Assembly: GCF_003688665.1 (NCBI RefSeq)
Contig: NZ_REFO01000013.1
Location: 110,835-174,834, forward strand
Length of the DNA stretch: 64,000 nucleotides
Source: Hydrogenothermus marinus
GTDB lineage: Bacteria > Aquificota > Aquificia > Aquificales > Hydrogenothermaceae
Reading direction: 5' to 3'
Shown: positions 46,858 to 56,348 of the stretch, in pieces
Position numbering within the stretch: the stretch's first letter is position 1
Layout of the letters: each line of letters opens with the position of its first letter
Translations under genes and position numbers: made by a program
The notes under the pieces: model-generated
What the model saw: the letters and a program-made list of their open reading frames with translations, nothing else
The model's database searches: none
Told to the model about the DNA's origin: nothing

Positions 46858-48042
46858 TTACTCAGTTTTAGCTTCATTTAATTTATTTCTATTTTTTATA
46901 CCTTCCAGCCATTCTAAAAAGAATGCTAAAAATATTCCAAGTATTAAAGATGTTATCCCTGCAACTGCTACCATCAATTTTTTCTTTGGTTTTACAGGTT
47001 TATCTGGTAATGATGGTGGGTCTATTATTTCTACATATATATTTTCTTTTGCTTCTTGAAGTTTTGCCTGTTCATACATCTTTACAAGGGTTTCATAAAC
47101 AGTCTGAGCTACTTTTAAATCTCTCATTATATTTGAATACTCTACCATTTTCTCTGGAGCTTGAGAAAGAGAAGGTAAAGCTCCTATATTTGTTTTTTCT
47201 TCTATATTTTTAATTTCTTTATCTACTGCTTTTATCTGACTTTTTAATGTTTTAATTCTTGGATTATTTGCAGAAAAAGCTGATTCTAAAGATCTTAGTT
47301 GTACAAGTAGTTTCATTTTTTGAGATATAAGATTTGAATATAAATCCATCACTCCTGACAATTGATCCTCTGGAGATAAAATTTTTGTTTTTTTCTGAAA
47401 CTCAGCAAGTTTATTTTCTAATTTTTTTAGTTTTTCCTCTTGATCTTTAAGCTGTTTTTCTAACTCTATTCTATTAAATTTAGCAACAGTAAGATTTTTT
47501 TCATTCATTATTTTATGAAGTTCATCTATGTAAGTATTTGCTATTTTCTGTGCAAGCTTTGGATCTTTATAATCAACATTTATATTTATTACACCTGTTT
47601 TTTTATCTTCTGAAATAGATACCATATCATCTAAGGTTTCCACTGCTACATTCATTGGATTTCTATCTTCTGGAATTTCATCTTCTAATAAAACTGGAAT
47701 TAGATTTAACTTTTTTATTACTCTTTCTTTTATATCTCTACTATTTAATATAGCTACTATCTTTGCACTATCTTCTCCACCGCCTACAGAAACACCTGCC
47801 ATTGCTGCAAGACCTGCCAAATTGCCAAGTGGAGAAGATTCACTTGATATTGGCATTATTGCACTTTCTGAACGATATATTGGAGTCATTATAAAACTGA
47901 ATATTCCTGTAAGAATGGTTATAGATAAAAAAAGTCCTATGATTAACTTTTTTCTTTTTTTTATAGTTTGCCAAAGCTCATATAAATCTATTTCATCTTC
48001 TTCATAACAAGGTTGCTGATAATTTATATTTTTTTCTTCCAT
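46858..48042 (-). CDS. Wzz-family chain-length determinant
   Basis: This 394-residue inner-membrane protein has helices at about 36-55 and 357-377, with a long periplasmic coiled coil between (about 165-290). The Pro-rich signature PPSLPDKPVKPKKKLM precedes the second helix. It lacks a tyrosine kinase domain. It should govern chain length for the capsule exported by the adjacent Wza and Wzi. The C-terminal FFLEWLEGI resembles the shorter Wzz at 23.3 kb. Confidence 0.9.
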   Translation of the reverse strand: MEEKNINYQQPCYEEDEIDLYELWQTIKKRKKLIIGLFLSITILTGIFSFIMTPIYRSESAIMPISSESSPLGNLAGLAAMAGVSVGGGEDSAKIVAILNSRDIKERVIKKLNLIPVLLEDEIPEDRNPMNVAVETLDDMVSISEDKKTGVININVDYKDPKLAQKIANTYIDELHKIMNEKNLTVAKFNRIELEKQLKDQEEKLKKLENKLAEFQKKTKILSPEDQLSGVMDLYSNLISQKMKLLVQLRSLESAFSANNPRIKTLKSQIKAVDKEIKNIEEKTNIGALPSLSQAPEKMVEYSNIMRDLKVAQTVYETLVKMYEQAKLQEAKENIYVEIIDPPSLPDKPVKPKKKLMVAVAGITSLILGIFLAFFLEWLEGIKNRNKLNEAKTE

Positions 48043-48051
48043 TTTTACCTC

Positions 48052-49446
48052 TTAAAAATTAATACTTGCTGATAGTCCTACAGTTATAAAGGTTTTATTT
48101 TTATTCGTTATATCAAACTGAGTAGGTAAAGGATTTTCATCAATATTGTCCTTTTTGTCTATCCTAAAATATGGGGATATTTCTATATTTTTCCTTAACA
48201 GGTAAGAAAACTCTACAAATCCATAATATGTTTTTGATTTTATATCGCCTGTTTTAACAGGTTGTTTATAATAGCCAAGTTGTGTTTTTATTCTATAATT
48301 TTTCTTAGAATCATAAATATACTTAATTAAAAATGATTCTACATCTCTACCATAAGGATATCCAAGAGAAAATCCTTTATAGGTATAACCTTCATAATTA
48401 TACCAATGATGTATATATGATCTATAATCTGTTTTAACATATTCAACTCTCAAACTATGATTATTTTTAGAAATTAAAACTCCTGCTTGATATAATGGAT
48501 CTAATAGCATAAAAATAAAAGGAAATCTACCTACTAATTTCCCTCTATCTTCTTTTTGCCAAATAGCATGAATATCATCTCCAGCTTCTACATAATAAAT
48601 TTTAAATATATTAAAAGATTTAAAAGGTAAAAATATGGAAATATCATAAGCAGCCCTTGAATCATTATCAAATTTATCTCCTGGTATATTATCTCTTGAA
48701 GAAAATATAAGTTCAGGATAATCTGTAAGTTTATAAGAAGGTCTTCCATCTCCTCCATACATAGTTGTTTTGGAACCACCTAATTCTATCCAGTCTGCTG
48801 GTTTCCAAACCACTCTTAATCCTAATAATTTTGGATTAGAAAAATCTTTTCTTTTTTCTTGTAGCCATCCGTTTAATATAGTAAATCTCCATTTTCCCCA
48901 AAATTTTAAAGGTTGCTCTGTATCAAGCTTTATTAAAGGAAAAGGATAAGTATTGTTTGATAATATCAACCCATATTCTCCCGGTCCCCAGTTGACATTA
49001 TCTCTTCCAGCTTCTATTGAAAATTTTCCTATTTTGTATTTTATATAACCTCTAAATAAATTTCCTTGTTTTGTATCCTTATTTAAATCTTGTCTAAGTT
49101 GGTAATAAGAAACTAAATTTTTACCAAAAGATATATATCCATCTTCATAAAAGAAAGCATTTAAGCCTTTTTTTAAACTTATTCCTGATTGTCCTTCCAG
49201 CAAAAGATTATCTGCATTTGTATAATATATTTTTGTAGTTATATTGTTTATTGGTTTTATATACCAACCACCTTTTTCTGATGAAAATATATTACTTATA
49301 GGCTTTATAGATAAAATGAGTTTATTAGAATTCTTTGCAGATTCAAGCTTTTCATAAAACTCATAATCATCAACATTTATATTTAAAAGAGGATGAGCAT
49401 TAGCTATAGAAAAAAAAGCAAATCCAGTAAATACTATCTTCTTCAT
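48052..49446 (-). CDS. Capsule assembly protein, Wzi family
   Basis: This 464-residue protein has a signal peptide (KKIVFTGFAFFSIANA) and a beta-rich remainder ending in an outer-membrane-type strand. The segment EAGRDNVNWGPGEYG followed by LRVVWKPADWIELGGS is characteristic of Wzi/capsule_assembly_Wzi proteins, which anchor capsule to the cell surface. It lies between wza and wzz. Confidence 0.86.
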   Translation of the reverse strand: MKKIVFTGFAFFSIANAHPLLNINVDDYEFYEKLESAKNSNKLILSIKPISNIFSSEKGGWYIKPINNITTKIYYTNADNLLLEGQSGISLKKGLNAFFYEDGYISFGKNLVSYYQLRQDLNKDTKQGNLFRGYIKYKIGKFSIEAGRDNVNWGPGEYGLILSNNTYPFPLIKLDTEQPLKFWGKWRFTILNGWLQEKRKDFSNPKLLGLRVVWKPADWIELGGSKTTMYGGDGRPSYKLTDYPELIFSSRDNIPGDKFDNDSRAAYDISIFLPFKSFNIFKIYYVEAGDDIHAIWQKEDRGKLVGRFPFIFMLLDPLYQAGVLISKNNHSLRVEYVKTDYRSYIHHWYNYEGYTYKGFSLGYPYGRDVESFLIKYIYDSKKNYRIKTQLGYYKQPVKTGDIKSKTYYGFVEFSYLLRKNIEISPYFRIDKKDNIDENPLPTQFDITNKNKTFITVGLSASINF

Positions 49447-49449
49447 AAA

Positions 49450-50655
49450 TTATAACCTCTTAGCAAGAACTGCAGTAGATATAGACTGGAATATAATCTG
49501 GGTAATATCTCTTAAAAGAGGTCTCCACATTACAGGAATTTTAAGTTCTGTTGGAACAACTATAGTATCTCCTTGCTCTAATTTCATTGAATAAAAATCT
49601 TGCTTTATATAAAGTTTATCATCTTGCCATTTTATAAATGAGCTATCAAAATTTCTTTTTGAAACTACTCTTCCATTTGCTTTTATTATATAAATATCAT
49701 CTTCTTTAGCATTTTCTTTCGCTCCACCAACTTCTTTAAGATAGTCTTCAACTGTAAAATCTTTTCTGTAAGGTAAAGATATTTGATTATAAACATCCCC
49801 AAGAACTAGTATATAATTAGGTTTTGCTGGGATATAAATAAAATCCCCATCTTGAAGCTGGATATTATCTTTTGAATATTTCAATTCTTCAAGAGAGTTT
49901 GGGATATCAAGAGCAACTCTACCAAGTCCTAATTTTGCTTTTTGTTTTATTATATTTAATAATCTTTTTTGTTTTTCTATATACATTTTTGCAAGTGCTT
50001 GTTCTTCAGCAGTTGCTCCAGCCGCTTCTAAACCTTCAGAACTTTTAGATAAACTTTCTTCCATACTGAGAATTGAAGCTTGTAATTGCTCTTGTTGTAG
50101 TTTTTTAGCACTTTCTCTTATAAATATTAATGCCTTTGGATATGCATCTTCTGTATAACCACCTGCTTCTAATATAAGATCATATAATCTCATACCTGAT
50201 TTATACTTATATATTCCTGGTCTATTTACTTCTCCGAGAATAGTTACTGTTTTATCTTTTTCTGTATTTTCTACTTTTTTTATTAAGATAGAATCACCTT
50301 CCTTTAAAGTTATATTTTCTTCCTTACTTCCTTTTATTAATAAATCGTATAAATAAACTACTTTCTTTTCTTTTTTAGTAAAGTAAGAATTATCATATTG
50401 ATCTTTTAAGCCTAAATTTTTATCGATAAAATTTTGATTATTTTCTGCAATAAACCTTTTATTTATACTGTTCGTTATTAAATTATTCTTATTTAAAAGA
50501 TTTTGATTTTTATATGTAGGATACTCTTTATATCCCTCTTTATTATTATTTTCTCTAAAAATAACAGCTTTTAAATATCTTGGTTTTTCCTTAAATTTTA
50601 CATCTCTAAGTACATCAAGTAATGTTATTCCTTCATAATATGGAATTACTTTACC
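49450..50655 (-). pseudogene. C-terminal part of wza, separated by an in-frame TAA
   Basis: Immediately after the TAA at 50656-50658 the same frame stays open for 401 codons to the stop at 49450. It includes SLBB-type repeats (VIPYYEGITLLDVLRD, TILGEVNRPGIYKYKSG, LVLGDVYNQISLPY) and a C-terminal KLKLEQGDTIVVPTEL. The first usable ATG is at 50193, so any independent product would be 247 residues without a signal peptide. It reads as the second half of one 880-codon gene. Confidence 0.85.
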
Positions 50656-52092
50656 TTATTTTATTTCTCCAGATATTTTTATAGGTTTATAAATAAATTC
50701 CGGATAAAATACAACGGTATCAAGAGGTTTTAATTTTATATCTTTTTTATTGTTTAGAATATCTATAGGTTTAAATTCTATAACTTTATAATTACCACTT
50801 TTTTGTTTTCTAATAATTTCTGCATAATAAAGATTTGTATCATCTAAAAATCCTGCTAATTTTATTGCTTTTCTTAGTGTGTTAACTTCATTTATAGAAT
50901 AAATAGAAGGATATTTTATATGGCCTTTTATTTCAACCTTATTTTCAATAATATTTTTTATCTCTTCTATTTTTATTAAATCACCATCTTTTATATAACT
51001 TTCCATAAATTTTTTATCTTTTAAACTTCCATCTTTTATGATTAATTGATTGTTTTCATATCTATATAACTTTACATTATATTCATAAGCAGAAGGATTA
51101 AGACCTCCAGCAAGTTTTATTAAATCATTTATTGTTGCATTTTCTTTTAGTTCATAAATAGCAGGTCTCTTTACTTCTCCATAAATTGCAGCAGTTTTTC
51201 CTATTGGTCCTACATAAATAGAATCTCCTTGCTTTACTGTAATATTTATAGGTTTTCCTTCTACTAATAGATCATATAAATCTATTTTCTGTTTTTCTCC
51301 TGTAGCCCTTCTTAATATAATATTCCTTAAAGAACCATTTTTACTTATTCCTCCTGCTAAGGCCAAAGCATCAAGTACAGTATTTATTCCTGTAACCTGA
51401 ACAACAGAAGGTTTATTTACAAATCCTGAAACATATACTGGAAATGTTCTTAGTTTTCCAAGGGAAAGCTCTATTTGAAAATTTTTAAATTTTTTCTTGA
51501 AAAAATCATAAAATAAATTTTTAGCTTTAGCTACTGAAAGCCCCCAAACATAAAATACTCCAAGATGAGGTATAAATACTTTTCCTTCTCTATCAATAAC
51601 TAATCTATAAAAGCCATTTAATCCTAAAATATCAACAGGATCCCCCCATATGTATAGTAATAAAAAATCTCCTGGCCCAAGTATATATTTATCTCCAACA
51701 GAAGTTAAGCCTGTAACTTTATATCCTTTAAAAAAATTATATCCAAATTGTCTTAATCTTCCCTTTACTTTAGAAAGGCCTATTTTAGACATATATAAAC
51801 TTTCAATATCTGAAACTTGAGTAGATATTCCTTGAACTTCTTTTTGTATATATTGTTCTTTTAAATTTTCAATTTCTTGCTGTGTTTCACTATTTTGAAT
51901 CTCTTCTGCTTGCTGAGATTGAGAACCTGATTCAGAGTTAGTTGTTCCACCTACTGAAGATTCTGATTGAGTAGAAATTATACCTTGAGTAGCAGTTCCT
52001 TGAACAGAAGTTCCAGACATTGTAGATGAAGCTGCATAGGAAAAAATAATAATAAATGTAGATATAAATAAACTGTAAAAAAGCTTCCCCAT
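50656..52092 (-). CDS. Polysaccharide export protein (Wza-like), truncated by in-frame stop
   Basis: The 478-residue product has a signal peptide, a Ser/Thr/Gln-rich low-complexity segment (about 20-75), the polysaccharide export domain (YILGPGDFLLLYIWGD near 132) and several SLBB domains (for example FVNKPSVVQVTG and GEVKRPAIYELKE). Wza-type proteins form the outer-membrane channel for capsule export. The frame stops at TAA 50656-50658, but the homology continues, so the protein is cut to about half length. If the full product is essential, export must use another Wza. Confidence 0.82.
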   Translation of the reverse strand: MGKLFYSLFISTFIIIFSYAASSTMSGTSVQGTATQGIISTQSESSVGGTTNSESGSQSQQAEEIQNSETQQEIENLKEQYIQKEVQGISTQVSDIESLYMSKIGLSKVKGRLRQFGYNFFKGYKVTGLTSVGDKYILGPGDFLLLYIWGDPVDILGLNGFYRLVIDREGKVFIPHLGVFYVWGLSVAKAKNLFYDFFKKKFKNFQIELSLGKLRTFPVYVSGFVNKPSVVQVTGINTVLDALALAGGISKNGSLRNIILRRATGEKQKIDLYDLLVEGKPINITVKQGDSIYVGPIGKTAAIYGEVKRPAIYELKENATINDLIKLAGGLNPSAYEYNVKLYRYENNQLIIKDGSLKDKKFMESYIKDGDLIKIEEIKNIIENKVEIKGHIKYPSIYSINEVNTLRKAIKLAGFLDDTNLYYAEIIRKQKSGNYKVIEFKPIDILNNKKDIKLKPLDTVVFYPEFIYKPIKISGEIK

Positions 52093-52132
52093 TAGTTATC
52101 CTCTATTTTTATTTTTCATCAAACAGATATAT

Positions 52133-52162
52133 ATTCTAAACTTTTCATAAAGAAAAAGTCAA
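52133..52162 (-). promoter_or_regulatory. Promoter of the wza-led capsule operon
   Basis: On the minus strand TTGACT (52157-52162), an 18-base spacer and TAGAAT (52133-52138) lie about 41 bases ahead of the wza start. This is the best promoter upstream of the long minus-strand capsule operon. No ops/JUMPstart element is visible. Confidence 0.6.
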
Positions 52163-52187
52163 AAATACTTGTATATAAAAAACCAAC

Positions 52188-52619
52188 TTATATCTTCTTT
52201 GCCTCTATTAAAGAAAGAATTTTCTTATACTGACTTTCTGTTAAGCTGTTCTGTACTTCTCTTATTTCTTTTATTTTTAGTACTAAATTTTCCGCTTTTA
52301 ACTGGGCAAGTTTTAATATTATCTGTTTTATATCTTCAGATTTTCCACCTTCTAAAATTAGTTTATTTAGTTTTTCTTGAAGTTGATTTATCTGTTTTTT
52401 TCTTTCAAGTATCATAGGCTCATAAGTGCTTATTGCTGACTCTATTGATTCCATCTGTTCTTGAGAAAGATCTAAATTATCTTTGTTGTCTAAAACTACT
52501 TTGATTATATCTGGATAAGATGCTAAATAAGAATCGCAGTTCTTGTTTTCTTGAGCTTTTATACTACTAAAAAAGAATGTAAAAATTAAAATTAGACTGA
52601 GTATCTTTCTTCTTTCCAT
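52188..52619 (-). CDS. Small periplasmic helical protein (Spy/CpxP-like)
   Basis: This 143-residue protein has a signal peptide (ERRKILSLILIFTFFFSSIKAQ) and a helical mature part with LSQEQMESIESAI and LTESQYKKILSLI. These resemble the LTxxQ motifs of Spy/CpxP chaperones and metal-resistance proteins. ATG 52619 has GGAGA upstream and gives a normal signal peptide, so I do not use an earlier in-frame start. It overlaps the preceding gene by 28 bases. Confidence 0.7.
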   Translation of the reverse strand: MERRKILSLILIFTFFFSSIKAQENKNCDSYLASYPDIIKVVLDNKDNLDLSQEQMESIESAISTYEPMILERKKQINQLQEKLNKLILEGGKSEDIKQIILKLAQLKAENLVLKIKEIREVQNSLTESQYKKILSLIEAKKI

Positions 52620-53185
52620 GGATCTCCTCTCATATGATAGCCTCTTTGTTCCCAAAAACCGGGTATATCTTCTTTTAGGAATTCTATTCCTGAAACAAAT
52701 TTTGCACTTTTCCATGAATAAAGTTTAGGAACAATTAATCTTAAGGGATAACCATTATCAGCAGGAATTGGTTTTTCAAATAATTTATATGCAAATATCA
52801 CATCTTCATCAAAAAAGTATTCTATTGGAATATTTGTTGTATATCCATCAAGAGAATGAACCATAACTGCTTTTACATCAGGATTTATTTTTACTAATTT
52901 TTTTATTTCGTTTACATGAAAACCTTGCCAAACTACATCTTTACAGCTCCATCTTGTAACGCAATGAAAATCTGCTTTAAGTTCTACTGGCTCTAAATCT
53001 AAAATATCATCCCAAGTTAATATTTTTTCTTCTTCAACTTCTCCAAATATTTTAAATCTATATTTATTCAAATCTATATTAGAAGGTGGTCCTGCTATAT
53101 CAAGCACTATTAAATGGTCAACCCAGTGTTGACCTGGTGGTAGTCTATCTTCTCTAAAATTTATTGGGCTTACTATTTTCTTCAT
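52592..53185 (-). CDS. Sulfite-oxidase-fold molybdopterin oxidoreductase (YuiH-like)
   Basis: This 197-residue protein has the sulfite-oxidase molybdopterin domain, with the Cys ligand in DFHCVTRWSCKDVVWQG and later HSLDGYTTNIP, NGYPLRLIVP and the WEQRGYH C terminus. It has no signal peptide and no heme or dimerisation domain, so it is a cytoplasmic short type. The substrate is unknown. It follows the Fur-family gene by eight bases. Confidence 0.87.
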   Translation of the reverse strand: MKKIVSPINFREDRLPPGQHWVDHLIVLDIAGPPSNIDLNKYRFKIFGEVEEEKILTWDDILDLEPVELKADFHCVTRWSCKDVVWQGFHVNEIKKLVKINPDVKAVMVHSLDGYTTNIPIEYFFDEDVIFAYKLFEKPIPADNGYPLRLIVPKLYSWKSAKFVSGIEFLKEDIPGFWEQRGYHMRGDPWKEERYSV

Positions 53186-53193
53186 AATATCCT

Positions 53194-53589
53194 TTAGTTA
53201 TTTTCCTTTTTACAGCTTGGACAAATACCTGTTAATGTTATAGAAGCATCTAACACATCAAATCCTTTATTACTTAAATTTATATCTTTAATGTCCAAAA
53301 CATCTTCTTTTTCTATATCATATATATTACCACATGATAAACATTTAAAATGATAATGTTTATCTATTCTTGCATCAAACCTACTTTGTTTTCCATCGTT
53401 AATCTCTATTATTTTTTCTTCTTCCTTTAGAATATGAAGATTTCTATAAACAGTACCAAGACTTATATTTGGTATTACTTTTTTTGCTTTTTCATAAATC
53501 CAGTCTGCTGTAGGATGACTATTTGTAGATGCAACTATATCATATATAATAGCTCTTTGTTTTGTATTTCTTCTTTTTATATTATTCAT
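53194..53589 (-). CDS. Fur-family transcriptional regulator (Fur/PerR)
   Basis: This 131-residue protein has an N-terminal winged helix (RNTKQRAIIYDIV...SLGTVYRNLHILKE) and a C-terminal dimerisation domain. The latter has two CxxC pairs (C83/C86 and C123/C126) that would hold structural zinc, plus the KHYHFKC metal segment. Short length and the CxxC pairs fit PerR or Fur; the sequence alone does not choose. Its own promoter overlaps a Fur-box-like sequence, which suggests autoregulation. Confidence 0.88.
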   Translation of the reverse strand: MNNIKRRNTKQRAIIYDIVASTNSHPTADWIYEKAKKVIPNISLGTVYRNLHILKEEEKIIEINDGKQSRFDARIDKHYHFKCLSCGNIYDIEKEDVLDIKDINLSNKGFDVLDASITLTGICPSCKKENN

Positions 53590-53621
53590 TTCTTTTACCT
53601 CAAATGAAGATTAACTATACT

Positions 53622-53661
53622 ATTATATTTAATAGAATTTTATTTTCAATAATAATTATCA
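53622..53661 (-). promoter_or_regulatory. Promoter with Fur-box-like operator ahead of the Fur-family gene
   Basis: On the minus strand TTGAAA (53644-53649), a 16-base spacer and TATAAT (53622-53627) form the promoter. The 15-base palindrome TGATAATTATTATTG (53647-53661) overlaps the -35. It matches the 7-1-7 Fur/PerR consensus TGATAATNATTATCA at all but two positions. It also covers the mutS2 stop codon. Confidence 0.75.
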
Positions 53662-55965
53662 TTTAATTTCTGCTATTGTAACTCCCATTCCACCTTCTTG
53701 ATAATCTGCATCTTTATAAGATATATTATAAGGGGCTATATCAAGATATTCTCTAACTGCTTTTCTTAAAACTCCTGAACCATATCCATGTATAATTCGT
53801 ATTCTACTATATCCTGCTAAAACTGCTTTATCTAAATAATCAGATAATTTTTTTATAGCTTCTTCTTTTGTCATTCCTATAAGATTTATCTCATTTTTTA
53901 CAGAAGGTTTCCCTTTTTTTATAGAAAATTTCATCTTTTTCTTTGAAGTTATTTCTTCTACCTTTTCTAAATCTTTTAAAGGTACCCATATTTTAAGGCC
54001 ATTAAAATTAACATTTGCTTTCGTTTCTCTAACAGATATTACTTCACCAATAGTATTTTTGCCTTTTATCTTTACTTTATCTCCAATATCTATTAAAGGA
54101 ATTTCTGTATCTTCTTCTGAAAATTGGGATATCTTTTCTTTTACATTTTTTCCAAAAATTTCTATATTTTTCCCTGATTGTTTTTCTTTTAGATTTTCAA
54201 GTATTGAATATCCTTCTTTTTTTACATTTTTTACAAATTCATTTATCTCTTTTAAACTTTCTTTCCATTTTTCTTTTTTGATTCTTTCAAGTTCTTCATT
54301 TAACTTTTCATACTTTTCTTTTTCTTCTTTTAGTTTTTGATTAATTTCTAAATATTTTTGATGTTCTTTATAATATTTTTCTTTAAACTGCTCTAATTTT
54401 TCTATTGCTTCTTCAAGTTTTATACTATCTTCTTTTAGATAGCTTTTTGCATCTTCTAAAATCTTTTCATTAAATCCAAGTCTTTTTGCTATATAAAAAG
54501 CCATACTATTTCCAACAGAGTTATAATAAAGAGTATATGTTGGTGTAAGAGTTTCTTTATCAAATCCTACAGATGCAACATTAAAATAATTATCTGAAAG
54601 GGCAAACATTTTTATCTGTTTAAAATGGGATGTGGCTATCACATAACTGTTTTTATTTTTTAAATATTTAAGTATTCCTATTCCAATAGCTGAACCTTCA
54701 TCTGGATCTGTACCTGGAATTAATTCATCAAGTAAAACTAATGATTTACTATCTACCTTTGAAAGTATATCTTTTATATTTGATATATGCCATGAGTATG
54801 TTGATAAATCTTGTTGAATACTTTGAAAATCTCCTATATCTATATATATTCCATCAAAAATTGGTATTTCGCTTTCTTCAGAAACTGGGATTGGAAGTCC
54901 TGTTTGATAAATTAAAGCAAGTAGTCCTGTTGTTTTTAAAGCTACTGTTTTTCCACCAGTGTTTGGCCCTGTAATTACAAGTCCTTTTTGTTTTTCATTA
55001 ATAATTAAATCTATAGGTTTAAAATCTTTACCTTCTAATAAGAATAAAGGATGTTTTGCATTTTTTAAGTATAATCTATCTGAGATTTTTGGTAGTTTTG
55101 CATCAGTTTCTTTTGCATATTTGTATATAGTATATAGATAATCAAACTCTATTACTGCTTCAAATGTGCTTTGGATATTTTTTTGTTTTGTTCTTAAAAT
55201 ATCAGTTAAAAACTTTAGTATTTTTCTTATTTCTATTCTTTCTTTTATTTTTAAATCAGAAAGTTTATTATTTAACTCTAAAATAGATATTGGTTCTAAA
55301 AATATAGTATGCCCTGAAGATGACCTGTCATGGATAATACCTTTTATTTTTGATGAAAAATTTTCTTTTACAGGAATAACATATCTATCCTTTCTTATTG
55401 TGATAATTCTTTCTTGAATTATATCTTCATAATTTGGATTATTTAAAATACTTTCTAAAATATTTGTAATTTTATGTTCAAGCTCTTTTATATCTTTTCT
55501 TATTCTTTTTAGGTCTCTACTTGCACTATCTTTTATATATCCTGCTTCATCTATACTATCATTTATAATATTTTCAGTATCTTTTGATGAAAAAAGTTTT
55601 TTATATAAATAAAATAGGCTATTTTCTTTTGATAATTTTCCTGAAAAAAAATTTTTTATCTGTCTTGATATGTTTAAAAGCTTAGAAATATTTAGTATTT
55701 CATGAGGAGATAAAATACTTTCCTCTATAGCCAAAAGTTTTAAACTTTCTTCTATATCTGGATATTCTGATAAAGGAAAATATCCTTCTTTAAGAACAAT
55801 TAGGATAAATTCATCAACTTTTTTATGTTTTTTTTGAATTTTTTCTTTATCTGTTAATGGTTTTAAAGATTTTATCTTATTTTTTGTTTTTTCATTTAAA
55901 GTAAATTTAGATATGTCTTCTAAAAATTTTGGATATTCTAAAAGCTGTAAATCTTTTTGTCTCAT
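53659..55965 (-). CDS. mutS2: Endonuclease MutS2
   Basis: This 768-residue protein has the MutS-type lever/clamp regions, an ABC-like ATPase with Walker A GPNTGGKT at 333-340 and Walker B LVLLDELIPGTDP. A charged coiled coil follows (about 515-600), and the protein ends in a C-terminal Smr nuclease domain with IRIIHGYGSGVL. It lacks the mismatch-recognition domain of MutS1. Family roles include limiting recombination and rescuing collided ribosomes. Confidence 0.95.
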   Translation of the reverse strand: MRQKDLQLLEYPKFLEDISKFTLNEKTKNKIKSLKPLTDKEKIQKKHKKVDEFILIVLKEGYFPLSEYPDIEESLKLLAIEESILSPHEILNISKLLNISRQIKNFFSGKLSKENSLFYLYKKLFSSKDTENIINDSIDEAGYIKDSASRDLKRIRKDIKELEHKITNILESILNNPNYEDIIQERIITIRKDRYVIPVKENFSSKIKGIIHDRSSSGHTIFLEPISILELNNKLSDLKIKERIEIRKILKFLTDILRTKQKNIQSTFEAVIEFDYLYTIYKYAKETDAKLPKISDRLYLKNAKHPLFLLEGKDFKPIDLIINEKQKGLVITGPNTGGKTVALKTTGLLALIYQTGLPIPVSEESEIPIFDGIYIDIGDFQSIQQDLSTYSWHISNIKDILSKVDSKSLVLLDELIPGTDPDEGSAIGIGILKYLKNKNSYVIATSHFKQIKMFALSDNYFNVASVGFDKETLTPTYTLYYNSVGNSMAFYIAKRLGFNEKILEDAKSYLKEDSIKLEEAIEKLEQFKEKYYKEHQKYLEINQKLKEEKEKYEKLNEELERIKKEKWKESLKEINEFVKNVKKEGYSILENLKEKQSGKNIEIFGKNVKEKISQFSEEDTEIPLIDIGDKVKIKGKNTIGEVISVRETKANVNFNGLKIWVPLKDLEKVEEITSKKKMKFSIKKGKPSVKNEINLIGMTKEEAIKKLSDYLDKAVLAGYSRIRIIHGYGSGVLRKAVREYLDIAPYNISYKDADYQEGGMGVTIAEIK

Positions 55966-56018
55966 TTTACCTCTTTAAAATTATTTTAATCTTTATATTT
56001 TATGACAAAAATTAAGCT

Positions 56019-56046
56019 TTAACTTACCTTTTTCAAGTATTATAAT
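56019..56046 (+). promoter_or_regulatory. Promoter of the acyP-LysM-aminotransferase-lptB run
   Basis: TTTAAC (56019-56024), a 16-base spacer and an exact TATAAT (56041-56046) lie 33 bases upstream of acyP. The -35 is weak and the -10 is perfect. Confidence 0.5.
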
Positions 56047-56078
56047 ATTAAGCTAATAAAATTTAGTTGGAGTTTTAG

Positions 56079-56348
56079 ATGCTACTCCATGCAATTGTAA
56101 AAGGCAAAGTACAAGGCGTATACTATAGAAAGTTTACAAAGGAAACAGCAGATAGACTTGGTTTAAAAGGTTGGGTAAAAAATCTTCCAGATGGAACAGT
56201 AGAAGTTGTAGCAGAAGGAGATGAAGATAAACTAAAGGAGCTGTTAGAAAATCTTTATAAAGGACCTCCTTTAGCCGAAATTATAGATATAGATTATGAA
56301 TTTTTAAATAAAGATGGAGGATTTACTGATTTTGAGATTAGGTATTAA
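56079..56348 (+). CDS. acyP: Acylphosphatase
   Basis: This 89-residue protein has the active-site loop GKVQGVYYRKFT with the catalytic Arg and the WVKNLPDGTVEVVAEG segment with the catalytic Asn. Both residues are present. It hydrolyses acyl phosphates in the cytoplasm. The following gene begins inside its last codons. Confidence 0.95.
   Translation: MLLHAIVKGKVQGVYYRKFTKETADRLGLKGWVKNLPDGTVEVVAEGDEDKLKELLENLYKGPPLAEIIDIDYEFLNKDGGFTDFEIRY

Noticed and set aside
46613..50658. TAA recoded as a sense codon in this organism
   Set aside because: Two in-frame TAA codons (wza and the PIN gene) prompted the idea, but many intact genes here end normally at TAA (for example aspS, plsX, thiE), so nonsense mutation is simpler.
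52093..52187. ops/JUMPstart antitermination element before the capsule operon
   Set aside because: No GGCGGTAG-like sequence is present; only a sigma-70 promoter is visible.
54059..55417. Open frames on the plus strand inside mutS2
   Set aside because: They are antisense shadows with Phe/Ser/Leu-rich composition and no start signals.
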